From Siphonodentalium dalli (Eukaryota; Mollusca; Scaphopoda; Gadilida; Siphonodentaliidae), in NCBI GenBank assembly GCA_032622095.1, contig CP136069.1, forward strand, positions 120,706,126-120,770,125: DNA of 64,000 nucleotides, given 5' to 3'. How positions within the stretch are numbered: position 1 is the first letter of the stretch; every line of letters starts with the position of its first letter. Shown piece by piece: positions 37,239-49,400 of this stretch. Made by a program: the position numbers and the translations under genes. Under the pieces are notes generated by a model. The model worked only from the letters and a program-made list of their open reading frames with translations, was not told the origin of the DNA and made no database searches.

Positions 37239-37424
37239 CAGTAATTCTAGAGCTAATTAATCGACTCCTTAACTACAGCAGAATTATGGGTAACTTTTCA
37301 GGATGTAGTCCGAAATACCGAGAGCTTTCCGATGAATGGCATCAACCCATAGTTCCGACTAAATCCTGAAAAGTTACCCATAATTCTGCTGTAGTTAAGG
37401 AGTCGATTAATTAGAGCATTACTG
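37239..37424. repeat. MITE with TA duplication, family M2, copy 1
   Basis: Inverted ends of more than 50 bp: left cagtaattctagagctaatt..., right the inverse ending gattaattagagcattactg. Both ends are flanked by TA, as in Tc1/mariner-type insertion. Centre agagctttccgatgaatggc. A second copy lies at 38935-39096. Confidence 0.85.
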
Positions 37425-37426
37425 TA

Positions 37427-38485
37427 TATCCTCTATAACTGTTTATTCAACATCACGTGCTGCAATCCATAAATGCGGTTCAGATTTCGATGTCCGGTTC
37501 AACATTATTATCATATGGTTCGATAGCAGAAATACGCAGTTTGGAATGTTATACCGTACAAGTTTTACGACTTGCTCTTGCTCAAGAATGGATAAATTTA
37601 TAAACCTGATTTTTGGCGCATTAGTTAGAATTATACTTTTGCACAAGAACACACCACAAATATCGAACTGGACATCAAAAGCAGAACCGGATTGTATCGA
37701 TTGCATAAACATAAGTTGGTCACTGACCGACATTTGCTATTGCAGAAGAAAATAAAAAAATTCTCTGGTGTGGTTTATAGGACTATGCAATGCCGACTTA
37801 AAAATAAAAATTCACATAAACATCGCATGAAGCGGTCTAACCACAAACTCGGGTATTCGGTAATTCCAAATGTATGAACTATCACCATGATATCCCGGTA
37901 TATCATTGTCAGGACTGTTTGTACAAAAGGTTGTTATTCTACTATGCATAATTTTGCTATATCATTGTACTCGGACTGTATTGCAATGTAATATATCAGT
38001 ACATGTACCTGTATACTGTGTGCACATTATATACATGTAGGCCTACTTTCACTTTAGTATGTGTCATAAAAGACTCATTTTGTTAAATTGAAAAAAACAT
38101 GTGTGAAAACAGAGAATACATGTACATGTGCCGGCACCATATACCTCTTTGTGTGCTGTACTACCGGTACTATTCATGTACATGTACTACACTACAATAA
38201 GAGAAATTTTAATTGATTCTGCTGCCCTTGTGGCTTGTGCCACAGGCCTCAAACACGCCAAACAAGTATCTGTAGCCAGGCCCACCAGTACCAGGCTACT
38301 AGTAAATGAAGTACTGAAAGTGTCACATCATTAATCGAGCCCAATCTTAGTTATACTAGTCTCTTGTGTAGTTTGGGTTACTATTAATACGATATTTAAT
38401 GAATGTTTGGAATGTATGGTAGCATTCTTACCTGGATCAACATATGCCATGCACAACGCTGGTCATCATATCATCACCGCTGTTG
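37427..38485. other. no gene recognised
   Basis: Unique-looking sequence with short frames on both strands and acatgtac runs around 38000-38180. Nothing identified. Confidence 0.4.
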
Positions 38486-38725
38486 GCAGTAAACCCCGGC
38501 GGGCATCAGTAAACCGCTCATCGGGCTATAACAGTTAGAGTTTTCCATACCAGGGCTAATCTAATCAGTTAAAATTAGTCAATTTAGAGGGAATACCAAC
38601 CAGTGGAAGACGTTAATTTATATTCAGATATCGGTTTTCGAGAAAAAACCCATCTTAGTCGAGCGGACTTAGAATATCGGGGTAAACTTAAATTTCATTC
38701 AGCAACACTTTCACGGCAGAATATA
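38486..38725. repeat. dispersed repeat family, copy B
   Basis: Matches 2724-2980 (gcagtaaaccccg, gttttccataccagggcta, cttagtcgagcgg, cagcaacactttcac). Confidence 0.65.
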
Positions 38726-38934
38726 AAAATAGTACATTATAATCACTTACAGTACATGTACACGTAGCCCAGGTGCAGTGCTAGCCTATATTATATACTA
38801 CCAAAACTTTTGGTCAGTTTCTCGATGCCTGACACTTGTAAACGCTTGAACGGGTATATAGTACATGTATGTGAATTAAAGATCTTATTAGTGACACAAC
38901 ACTTTACAAGAGGCTAGACATACATTTGTAACTA

Positions 38935-39096
38935 CAGTAATGCTCTAATTCATCGACTCCTTAACCACAGCAGAATTACGGGTAACTCGGGGAGAGCTTT
39001 CCGATGAATGGCAACAAGCCATATATCCGACTAAATCCTGAAAAGTTACACATAATTCTGCTGTGGTTAAGGGGTCGATTTATTAGGGCACTACTG
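38935..39096. repeat. MITE with TA duplication, family M2, copy 2
   Basis: Same ends as 37239-37424 (cagtaatgctctaattcatc), the same gagagctttccgatgaatgg centre, and flanking TA on both sides. It is shorter because of a deletion left of the centre. Confidence 0.85.
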
Positions 39097-39514
39097 TATC
39101 TGTTTTAGTGCACATCAAATTTATTTGTTGTCTTTCCTCTTGTAATTTGTCTTTGGTTGTGTTCGCCATTTCGATGGACAACTACATGTACTGACATCAA
39201 ATGACTGAAATGAGTCAAAATTTAGCAGTGCAGCCAATTATATTGATAAACAGAATTAAATAGCATCCAAATTCCAAATGAGCATAAATGATAAAACAAA
39301 CTTTATTGAGCACACTTTTAATACTAGTAATTACAGCTACAATGAAAGCACCTAATAAAAATTCTAAGTTTGGTAAAACTGTCTGTATACAAAGTTTATC
39401 TGACCGTGATGAATAAAACCTATAAATGGGATCATATACATGTATGTTAGATATCATTACATGATTATTTGAAAACACATATCCGTATGGAAAACAAACT
39501 ATTTTACCACTGGC

Positions 39515-39632
39515 CAAGTGGTCCTGCTAATATGCTATGATGCTGGTGGTCCTGCTGAATTGCTATGATGCGGGTAGTGCAATTCATAGCAATTAAGCAG
39601 GACACAACCGCATCATAGCACATTAGCAGGAA
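39515..39632. repeat. foldback
   Basis: aagtggtcctgctaatatgc pairs with gcacattagcaggaacactt, with a second inner pair (ctgctgaattgctatgatgc / gcaattcatagcaattaagcag). Confidence 0.75.
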
Positions 39633-40393
39633 CACTTGAACAGGGGTATTTTTACAGTGTCAAATCGAATGGGCATCTTTTAACAATATTTTTGAACAAT
39701 TACCTGAAGTGTTCGAAAATTGAGAACTGAATTTATATTTTTTTTTATGAGGTTTCGATTGAAAAATTTCTAACTTAGCTCATCAGGATTAACAGACTAC
39801 CAGTATGTTTGGTATATTTTTCTGTAATCGACACCTGCTGAGGTGGGGAAATATCATCCATTGTCGCACAGCTATATTCTCTTTCCCAACAAAGTCCATA
39901 GAACATACATGTAAAATTACAGCTATGCTTTAATTAATCAACTCGCCTTATAAAGGTTGACCACCGGGTATTACTGCAGTATTCAGGCGTGTTCATGCGA
40001 TCAACCGCAGTCAGTTATACCACCGCAGAATGTGGTCCACCTCACATTTGCAGTTAGGCTGTATTTTTCATGCGATGTGTATATGAATTTTGTTTTAAAG
40101 TTGACATTGTAACCACACCAGAAATTTTGTTTATTGTTTCAATATGTCTAGATAGAATTCAGAATTTTTGTGGTAAAAACAATTAACTTGGTTATCACAG
40201 TTAACACATATTGCTGTGGTAAGATTACCAGCGGATACCGCATGTCAACAGGGACTGCATGCTCTAATTAATTATCAGGTCTAAAATGTTTATACTGGAT
40301 ACAGTTCATTTTAAAGGTACTCAATCCGGTTCGATGATCCCCATATAATCAGATTCCAACAACAACAACATCATACATTTGTATTTAGAAAGG

Positions 40394-41057
40394 CTGCTTC
40401 AGTTACGGTATCAGAATTGATTAATTGCCCTAAAATAATGCTAACCACTGTCAACTAAAGTATACAATTGCCTAACATATGTTATTTATCAACATGTTGT
40501 TCTACAAAATTTGGCCTTATTATCAATAGAAAGCCTCTTGATTTTAGATTTATCCATCTTCATCTAAAATTTGGTCCGAGACCGTGGGCCACTATTAATT
40601 CTTGATCGTGAAAAATAGTATATTTCAAAAATTGATATCTAATAACTCTGAGCTTTGATAGGTGGGTTCCTCGACTCATACCAAATATTTTTTACCCCCA
40701 AGTCCAAATAAATAGTAATGTGCGAGCGTTAATTCAGGGGGCGCTTAATCGGATTATGCATCTTTAAATTCAAATACAGTTTAAAGATGCATAATCCGAT
40801 TAAGTGCCCCTCATTTACTATTTACATGTATATGGAATCGGGGGGGGGGGTAAAAAATATTTTAATCAAGTCGAGGGACCCAACTACATGTACCAAAGCT
40901 CAGAGTTATTAGATATCGATTTTTGAAATTTTAATATTTATCACCATCGATACTTAATAGTGGCCCAGAAAAATTTGACGAGCCGACGGTCTCAGACCAA
41001 ATTGAGGATGAAGATGAAGATTTTTGGGCAATTAATCGATTCTGATAACTGAAGCAG
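40394..41057. repeat. 664-bp palindromic element
   Basis: Arms of about 330 bp. ctgcttcagttacgg at the left mirrors ataactgaagcag at the right, and the centre (cttaatcggattatgcatct against its inverse, around 40744-40803) is a 25-bp perfect stem with an 11-base loop. One arm only is found again near 50085-50205. Confidence 0.85.
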
Positions 41058-41061
41058 CATT

Positions 41062-41438
41062 TCAAGTCCGGTTTATGAACACCTCCTATAACATTTTTTT
41101 TCCATTTCATAAAAAAAAAATTAACTTTTTTGTCCCAAAATTTTTTAAACGCGTACTGATTTTCATGTGCTGTCGCATCCGGTTCTGCTTATGATCATTT
41201 GCAGATCCATATTTTCATGTATTTCATGACAAGAAATAAATGTCTTGTTTGGTTCTGAATTTCATTGGAAATTTTTTTTTCACAATTTTTGTAAAATTTA
41301 TGTAAAATTTCAAGATTTACTTGATATAAATTGGGGGGACAATTTTTTGGATTTTTATTTTTTTCCCCTCCTGCATCTACTTTTTTTCTCCCCACATCAG
41401 CCCACATGTTCGTAAACCAGACTTAAAATTGGTGTCGC
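41062..41438 (-). repeat. MITE-like element, family M1, copy 2 (one end lost)
   Basis: Reverse-complement match to 34198-34576, including ccggttctgcttatgatcat and ctactttttttctccccaca. Its left outer end is missing exactly where the palindromic element 40394-41057 ends. Confidence 0.8.
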
Positions 41439-41439
41439 C

Positions 41440-41760
41440 TAATAGACATTTAAACTTTGAAAATTGTAGGTTTCCTGGTGATAACTTCAGTTTGTGTGAT
41501 CATATCTGAACCAAATGTGGTATGTAAGTTTATCAGACGATTCAGACCAAAATACAGGTCAAGTTCGAATATGGGTGTGCTCCGCCCATTTTTGCGAGAG
41601 TTATGGCCCTTTTTCGACTTAGAATTGTGTTAATTTCTGGTTTCCGCATCATAATGTTAGTTTGTGTGCTCAAATCTGAATCAAATTTGGTATGATAGTT
41701 TATTATCCACCATTTCATGGGAAACTGGTTGGATTGTTCTGAAATGTAGTATCGGATTTA
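41440..41760. repeat. dispersed repeat with 'gttatggccct' core
   Basis: Two diverged internal copies of ttcagtttgtgtgatcatat / gttagtttgtgtgctcaaat, each followed by ctgaa-caaa-tggtatg, separated by gagttatggccctttttcga. A sequence type common in molluscan repeats. Confidence 0.5.
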
Positions 41761-42584
41761 GGGGTCCTTAATATATTTTTCAGACAAGCTGATGCCCCAA
41801 TGAAGCCACATTTGCTGAAATAGTATCCAAAACATCAACATATCAAGAGTCATTAGACTGAATTAGATAAAAATATATCACTTGGGTCTGTTTAAGCTGG
41901 AAAATACTAAAAATTTGTATAATTTTCGGCTATTATATCTGCATACTAGCCTTTTTGCTGAATCATGAATGCCGGTTATATTGCCGTGTGAAATCCTAGT
42001 ACCAGATATCATTGGGTATGTATATAGCATACCACCTGAAAATGGCTTGAATATCACATACCAAAGCGGGGTGGGGTGTGTGTGACACCCTCCTTGATCA
42101 TAGTCTATATTATACAGGGTATGTTAACTGTTTCGAGTTGGTGCAATTAATGTGATTGTTTAATCTCTACCATCTGAAATCTATTTTTAGCATATTTTGC
42201 TATCTGATCAATTGCTACTGATATAAACAAGGATAAAGATGGTGTGTCTCTTTCCCAAATGTTCTGTTTACATGTACATTTGGGGGTTTATGAGTCAAAT
42301 AATAACAGCCAACATGTCCTTCTAACACTAAGAAATAATGTGTTCTTATGAACCAGGACAAAATATGACTATTTCTGGAGCATTACAGCACATTATTACA
42401 AATCTATATTTGAAAGCAGTAAGATAATGACAGGAAACATGTCCTCAGACTAAGAAATAATGTTTTGGTGTGTATTTCACATCACAGCTCACGTGTATAC
42501 TCACATTAGTTTATGTCATTCAAAGGGAGAAACCCATTTAGAAAGTTTAAATGAGACAAAACTACCTCACTGTAGATGTAGTTG

Positions 42585-42735
42585 CAAGGTACAACATGTA
42601 CATGTACATGTATTCTGGTAAATGACATTGGAACTAAAATAATGATTTTTGTGTCCACCGGTATGTCATGTACCGGTATACATTGCAACTACATGTACAT
42701 GTAACTTGCCTAACATACCATATACATGTATGCAG
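42585..42735. repeat. acatgt microsatellite region
   Basis: Runs acatgtacatgtacatgta and tacatgtacatgtaac, with gtaccggtatac between them. Similar runs are scattered through the window. Confidence 0.7.
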
Positions 42736-43015
42736 AGGGAATTTGTAAGTGTTTTTTAATCAAAATTTTAACCCAACTCTTGTTGTCAGTAAGTTTTAAC
42801 CCATGCAGTTTAATGAGATTATATATGTAAATATTACATGTGTTTCTATACATGTATTTTATCTTTAGTTAGTTTGTTGTCCTTGAATAAACTTGTATTG
42901 CTGCACAATCAGTTTCCTTAATGTTCTATTATAATAAAACTACTCCATTGATAACAATACCCCTGAATCCCATCAAAATCTACTTCATTGCCATCCTCAT
43001 CATTTCACTTTGGTA

Positions 43016-43545
43016 TCCCCACCCAGGTGTACCTTGGTGTTATTCACCCAGGTGTTCCTTGGTGTTTCCTACCCATGTGTACCTTGGTGTTTCCCACCCA
43101 GTTGTACCTTGGTGTTTTCTTACCCAGGTGTACCTTGGTGTTTTCTTACCCAGGTGTACCTTGGTGTTTCCTTACCTGGGTGTACCTTGGGGTTTTCTAA
43201 CCCAGGTGCATCTCAATGGGAAATCCACTTGGGTAAGAAAACACCAAGGTACACCGGCGTAAGAAAACACCAAGGTACACCTGGGTTGGAAACATCAAGG
43301 TACACCTGGGTGGGGAACACACAGATAGGAAACACCAGGGTACACCTGGGTGAATAACACCAAGGTACACCTGGGTGGGAAACACCCAGGTAGGAAACAC
43401 CAGGGTACACCTGGGTGAATAACACCTAGGTAACCTGGGTGGGAAACACCCAGGTAGGAAACATCAGGGTACACCTGGGTGGGAAACACCCATGTAGGGT
43501 ACACCTGGGTGTGGTCACCTGGGTAATTACACCCAGGTTTATCCA
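43016..43545. repeat. minisatellite with inverted halves, about 26-bp unit
   Basis: 43016-43210 repeats acccaggtgtaccttggtgt + ttcctt. From about 43224 the same unit continues as its reverse complement (aacaccaaggtacacctggg). The array is therefore one long palindrome with its centre near 43215. Confidence 0.9.
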
Positions 43546-43702
43546 TACCAGGGTTTTTATCCAGTTTCAGGTGGGTAAATCATGGTAAAACCCAGGTTTC
43601 GCGGTGTCTTGATGGTTGGTGGATGTCTTGGTAGATAGATTTTTACCTGGGTTTCGGCCCAAAAAACCTGGGTGGATTTACCCAGGTACATTGTTATATG
43701 GG

Positions 43703-44361
43703 TATCGACTTGACATTTGCTATGTGAATGTATCTTTCCCGGATACGAATTATATCGGGTCGCCGAGCCCGTGCGACGCCAGCTTCGCGCATGCGCAGAC
43801 GAGATCTCGGAAACGGGTTGAGCTATCGACTTGAAATTTGCTATGTGAATGTATCTTGCCCCGAATACGAATTTTATCTGGTCGCCGAGCCCGTGCGACG
43901 CCAGCTTCGCGCATGCCCAGACGAGATCTCGGAAACGGGTGGAGCTATCGACTTGAAATTTGGTATGTGAATGTATCTTGCCCCGGATACGAATTTTATC
44001 GGGTCGCCGAGCCGGTGCGACGCCAGCTTCGGGCATGCGCATACCAGATCTCGGAAACGGGTGCAGCTATCGACTTGAAATTTGGTGTGTGAATTTATCT
44101 TGCCCCGGTTACGAATTTTATCGGGTCGCCGAGCCCGTGCGACGCCAGCTTCGCGCATGCGCAGACCAGATCTCGGAAACGGGTAGAGCTATCGACTTTA
44201 AATTTGGTATGTGAATGTATCTTGCACCGGATACGAATTTTGTCGGGTCGCCGAGCCCGTGCGACGCCAGCTTCGCGCATGCGCAGACGAGATCTCGGAA
44301 ACGGGTGGAGCTATCGAATTGAAATTTGGTATGTCAATGTATCTTGCCCCGGATACGAATT
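43703..44361 (+). mobile_element. Helitron-like element 6, right part
   Basis: Begins TAtcgacttgac in mid-monomer and carries about five more core monomers, each with a cgcatgcgca-type site. It then stops abruptly at 44361 in unrelated DNA without the 3' hairpin and CTAG. It continues the element broken at 24479. Confidence 0.7.
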
Positions 44362-45740
44362 TTTACGGTACATCATTATGATTGTTGAACACAACTGTTT
44401 ATACCTTAAGAGACCTCTTGTGCTCTGGGCTACACATGATGGACAAATCTCTATACACTAGTTCAGACTTTATTGTATGACTACTTGGTACCACATAGGT
44501 GTTGAATATCATACATAATAAGCTACAAACTTAAATTGTGACATGCGAAGTATCTCGAAAACTGGCAACCATCACCATGTTATATAATCTAATAGAAGTA
44601 GTTTCTTGGTATCTTATAACACATGCATATATAATAAATAAAGCCATACATAGAAGATGTAGTGCATGTCATACCTTTGAAAGATCGACATGATTTGACT
44701 CTTTATGATAATAACATGTAAAAAACCAGCTATATATAATACACATCCACCTTTGCTAAAGGTGTAGGACAAATTCACCTTCGAAAGTCTCTTTTGTACC
44801 TCATGTGATGTCAGTTACGGCTGGCATATATATCCATTCTAATGTAATGGAGTTTAGTGCCAAATTGGAGCCAATTGGATATTGTAATAGTATAATATGT
44901 TGGACCATACCCTCTACATTATTCACTTTGTTTTTCTCTAGATGTATACATTTTCATGCATGCACACTCCAGGGCATTACACAGTATAATTCTTCGCATA
45001 TTTCAAGTATTATGTGCTATAACATGGACCGAAAACCTTCTTTTTCGGCTGGTTGGTATGGAAAACAATTATACTGCAACGGTTGCTAAGGAAACCATTC
45101 AATAACACAGAAACACCAGGAATCAGACTGCCATGCCTAACTGGTCCTTGATATAATACATCATTCACCAATATATCTTAATAAAAAAAATCATTCTATA
45201 CAATGTGGAAACATCCAGGCAGATCGAGAGACGCCTATCTATTTGATTTTGACCTATAACCTCTAACACGGGAAAAGAAAATTGCCAACAATGAATTTTT
45301 TAATCAGTTGACCAAACTCTACCACCAAGGCTATGTTGGCATATTGTACTAAAATGTTTATGAAAAATTGTGGTGCCTGCCTTCAGAATAATATGTGCGT
45401 TTACATTTTGACAAACTACACACTACACTCCTCTGAGATGAATTGCCTGTAAAATTGATAGGCATACTTGCCATTGTGTGAACTTATGCTAACAAGCCAT
45501 ACGTATGTATTTGGGCTTAGTCTAAATATATTTAAATTAATGTAGCGGATTACCACATGGTGTTCCTGCACAAGCTATTTCTTCCTAAATGATGTCAACC
45601 AATCGCACGTTTATTTATATCGATTAGTTGACTTTTGTCATCGATCAATTGGCTACATAATTATTTAGTTTTGGGTGGCGACAGCACCAATTCGCATGAC
45701 AATAAATCTATTACATGTGATTTGAAATTTTCCTTATACT
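44362..45740. other. no gene recognised
   Basis: AT-rich sequence. The longest frame (44805-45089) shows no domain and has no supporting splice structure. Confidence 0.4.
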
Positions 45741-46674
45741 ACACTCTTAAAAAAAATACCGTCGTTTCAACGGTCTGAGACTGCGCAACATCGCTACCAA
45801 CTTTTGACCGTTAAATATACGGTCAGAACGTAGCATGTCCCACGGTATAATACCGTCGCTTTAACGGTCTGAGACCGCGCAACATCGCTGCCAACAGTTG
45901 ACCGTTAAACATACGGTCAGGCCGTAGCATGTTCCACGGTATAAAATCGTTAAAGTAACTGGCAGACCGTAACCAGTAACCGTTGTCAGACCGTTGTTAT
46001 TTTTACGGTTCAGCACCCTTTAATTAATATCAAGACTATAACTAATAAAGGTCAGAACAATGGTATTTTTCATGGGTCAACACCAATGTTTTGCTCTTTA
46101 TTTGCTCTTTATTAGCCAGGTTCCCATGGTGACAATATGATTTCCCGGTAGGCATTACGATTCATATGTTTTTGAATAGTCGAAACTAGTATTATTCGTA
46201 ACTGAAAAATACATTTTAGTTCTTATGTTATGATCATAGTTTAGATGAAAGGTAAATCCTCAATGCATAAAGTGATAGACGATACTTATGAAACTTTGCA
46301 GTTTGCAGAGGATCAAGCTTGTTATCTGCCTCATAGAATTTAATCCGGAAAAGGCTACGCACGCGTAATGTGTTCGCCTTTCACTAACTACTGTATAAAT
46401 ATGGCTGTAACTAAAAAACGATACTAGTAATAGCTGATAAGCCAACCCATTACTATTCAGTTATGAGTAATACTAATTTCTACCATTCTAAAACATGAAT
46501 CGGCATGCCCTCTTAAGCCATACAAAAAAACAAAGCTACATGTTTCACAGTTAAAACTCAAATGTAAAAGTAAAATATCTTAATGGCATACTTTTTGGTA
46601 ACATACATGTATAAGGCGTGAAATTGTAAACACAGTTTTTGTTTTAACAGGTGAATCCGTACATCATGACAATA

Positions 46675-47148
46675 CTGTACCAGTCAGAAGAAGTGGTATT
46701 TTTAGGCGCACCTTTATTGTGAAATTGAAATTATAGCACAATACCAAAAATCTGTCCCGCTTATTATTGCAATATTGAACGCAAAATATTGCGATACTAA
46801 GCGCGCTAAATGTCATACAGACCCGATAGTGTTATATTTATATAATATTAGATAAATACTGTGCATATAGTGTACATATAGCATTTACAACTATAATTAT
46901 ATACATATCTAAAACACTGTCTCTATTTATACAATAAACAATATAGAAGAAGCAATAATTTGATTAAATGTCACAATTTTGAGCGCAAGATGTTGCAATG
47001 TTAAGCTCAAAATATTGAGATATTAAGTGCAAAATATTGCAATAATATCACAAGCGACATGCTGATAAGCGTTTCCACTTGCAATATTATTGCGATATTG
47101 AGCGCGAAAATAGCGCGCTTAATATACCACTTCTTTTGACTGGTACTG
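46675..47148. repeat. nested TIR element
   Basis: Ends ctgtaccagtcagaagaagt and (reverse complement) cagtaccagtcaaaagaagt, flanked by TA. The interior is dominated by gcaatattgcgatattgagc-type repeats. Confidence 0.75.
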
Positions 47149-47494
47149 TATATACCGGTATCAATAACAGCTAGTTGGGATTGGAACCTTCAAGACAACA
47201 GCATATCCCATAATAATTCTGCACAATGACTTGGCGACAATGTTCTCCTGTAGTCGCACATTTTCCATGAAATATCAGTGAGTCAGCCAAAGATGGTTTG
47301 ATAAGAACATCCAACCAATAGTGTACTCCCGGTAAATTGTAATACCTGTAACTTGACAATACCATGGCGAATAATGACAATGTCTCATATCCACACATTT
47401 CAATGAAAATTGATGAACACGGGATGAATTGGTCTGTATAATTGTAAAGTTGGAATTGTAGATATGTGATCATCCATCACTGCGCGACGTCAGT

Positions 47495-47731
47495 TCATTG
47501 TTTACGGTGTTGTTGACATTGAAGCTCTTGTGAATTACACTGTTGCACACAGTACACGTATATCCTCTCTTGTAAATGTACACGCATGTGCTTTGAAACA
47601 ATCAGATTCTGAACACTGTCAACTGCATTTTCAACACTATAATAGCAATAGCTGCTCGTTGAGTTGTTGTTGTTATTATTTTCACTATTGGTTGACATCG
47701 AAGCTCGTGTTAATTGTACCTGTATCCCCAT
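47495..47731 (-). pseudogene. decayed C2H2 zinc-finger-like fragment
   Basis: The frame contains LIVSKHMRVHLQERIYVYC followed by QQCNSQELQCQQHRK. This reads like the H-x3-H, linker (TGERPY-type) and next-finger start of a C2H2 array in which several cysteines and the linker glycine have been lost. The adjoining DNA shows a second diverged copy of gttgacatcgaagctcgtgt about 180 bp away (47515 and 47695), consistent with former finger repeats. It lies inside the 2.6-kb TIR element. No intact finger remains, so this is a weak call. Confidence 0.25.
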
Positions 47732-48346
47732 GTGTCAGTAAATGTGCCAGTGTTTTGATACTAAGTCACAACACAGCACTGAATGAAGTCAGACCATGGT
47801 CATGGATCATGCCATGATTGGCATAAATCTCTTAGTGGAAATTGTCAATGATTAAGTCGATTTTCGCAGAATTTAAACTTGTCCGGTTATCAAAGGAACC
47901 GAAATCAGACCGTCTTAACAACTGTCCATACTCGAAAAGGTAACAGATTCCCAAAAACAATAATTTACGATCAAATATGCATTGCCAAATACAAAATGGA
48001 GTATAAATGAGCTGTGCTAAAGCGAGTAACTTAACCCCGAATGAGATATAAAGTTCAGTACTATACGCATAACACATAATGAATGCCGGATAAATAATAT
48101 ATATTAACTATCAGCGGAGTAAGATTCAGTCCTACTGTATGGAGTAATTGCCGTATATAACATGGTCATCGATAAATATACTATTGAATGTTCACGTCGT
48201 AACTTTGAATCACGAAAATATTTAATTTAGACAATTTTCATGGGCACATAAAATAACGGTATGAGGCCGTCAAACTGATGAAACGGTATGGGGCCGTCGA
48301 TTATGACGGTGAGAAACTGTCGAATCGACGGTAATTTTTAAAAGTG

Positions 48347-49400
48347 TATATATAGTATCTAACGTCTGCATGATTATTTGCAAATGCGCAAAAATGACTC
48401 AACAAAATTCCACCCTGTTGAGTATTGATATAATCTCTTCACGAACATTTAAGAGGGTATATTAGATATTATACAATTTATTTTCCCGTACAGGAACGAA
48501 TGACATTACATATTAGCGAGTTTGCGATTTCAAACCAGTATGTGCACGTACGGGTAGCTTCATGTACACGTACCGGTATACACGTTTTGTAATCTCTAAC
48601 TTGTTACGGATATAATTCACCACATCGGCTGGTAGTGTATGGTGAGCCAACTGCAACAAAATTGATATATGATATAGTGAAATTGTTATTTGCATTTATA
48701 TTATTGACCGACGTTATATACATGTACTTACCATTTTGGATATGATGGACCTCTGGGTAATCAGTTGCTTTCATTAGAGGAGACGCGACAGCGGGAATGG
48801 GTTGTGTGTCTTTCTTTTACTCATTATGGTCACATTTTCAGCAATTGGATTTCACAAATAATTCCATAGGCCAATCGATTATTAGCGAAAACAGTTTCTG
48901 TTCACATTAAGTTAAATTGGACTCATTCAACAGATCGTAGGGTCGGGGCAGAAGATGATCATATTTATCCCAAGAATTGGGATATTTGTCTGGACCTAAA
49001 CCCGGAAGTAGGTTGAAAAGTTAAATTTGGAAACAACATAGGGTGTTAAAGATACTAATCCGATTCGATTCATCCAGTTAACACCCAACAACGGAATTTT
49101 AACAAAGTCCGATTTTATAGTTATCCAAATTAGTGTATTACGAATAAACAATCACAACGATACCAAGCACGATTTATATTGTTTTAAATTTTATTGATCG
49201 AAAAATTCCTTTAATAACTTTTTTCTTAGCGGTTTGTACGACGAGCGAGTGTGGTTTACAACTTCCTTATATGGTGATGCCTACATGTATATAGCTTTAG
49301 TGGAATTCCCCAACACATGTCATCACACATGTAAACAAACATCTTCCACGTGTATGTATCCACACGTCAACTATTTTACAAGTTACCTTATCTGCCGTTG
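48347..49400. other. no gene recognised
   Basis: AT-rich, short frames only. Confidence 0.4.

Larger units (their letters stand above)
24480..43702. mobile_element. 19.2-kb interval bounded by inverted termini and TA duplication
   Basis: Left terminus CCCATATAAAAATGTACCTG and right terminus (reverse complement) CCCATATAACAATGTACCTG continue alike to gggtaaatc, about 28 bp with one difference. Both are flanked by TA, and both neighbouring sequences are halves of one Helitron core monomer. Subterminal regions (24480-24790 and 43016-43702) share acccaggt-rich sequence. The interior contains many repeats and no recognisable transposase. It may be one large element or a small one enlarged by nested insertions. 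Confidence 0.55.
45742..48346. mobile_element. 2.6-kb TIR element with ACCGT-rich ends
   Basis: Left end cactcttaaaaaaaataccg and right end (reverse complement) cacttttaaaaattaccgtc, flanked by TA on both sides. The left end has two tandem copies (45760-45850, 45850-45950) of a unit rich in accgt/acggt; similar motifs occur at 48255-48330. A further element is nested at 46675-47148. No transposase was identified. Confidence 0.65.

Noticed and set aside
39930-40275. Possible TIR element (gctttaattaatcaactc ... ctctaattaattatc)
   Set aside because: The inverted similarity is short and AT-rich and could be chance.
42921-43546. Frames of 70-115 codons rich in Pro, Gly, Val, Trp and Cys
   Set aside because: Translations of the acccaggtgtaccttgg array on both strands.
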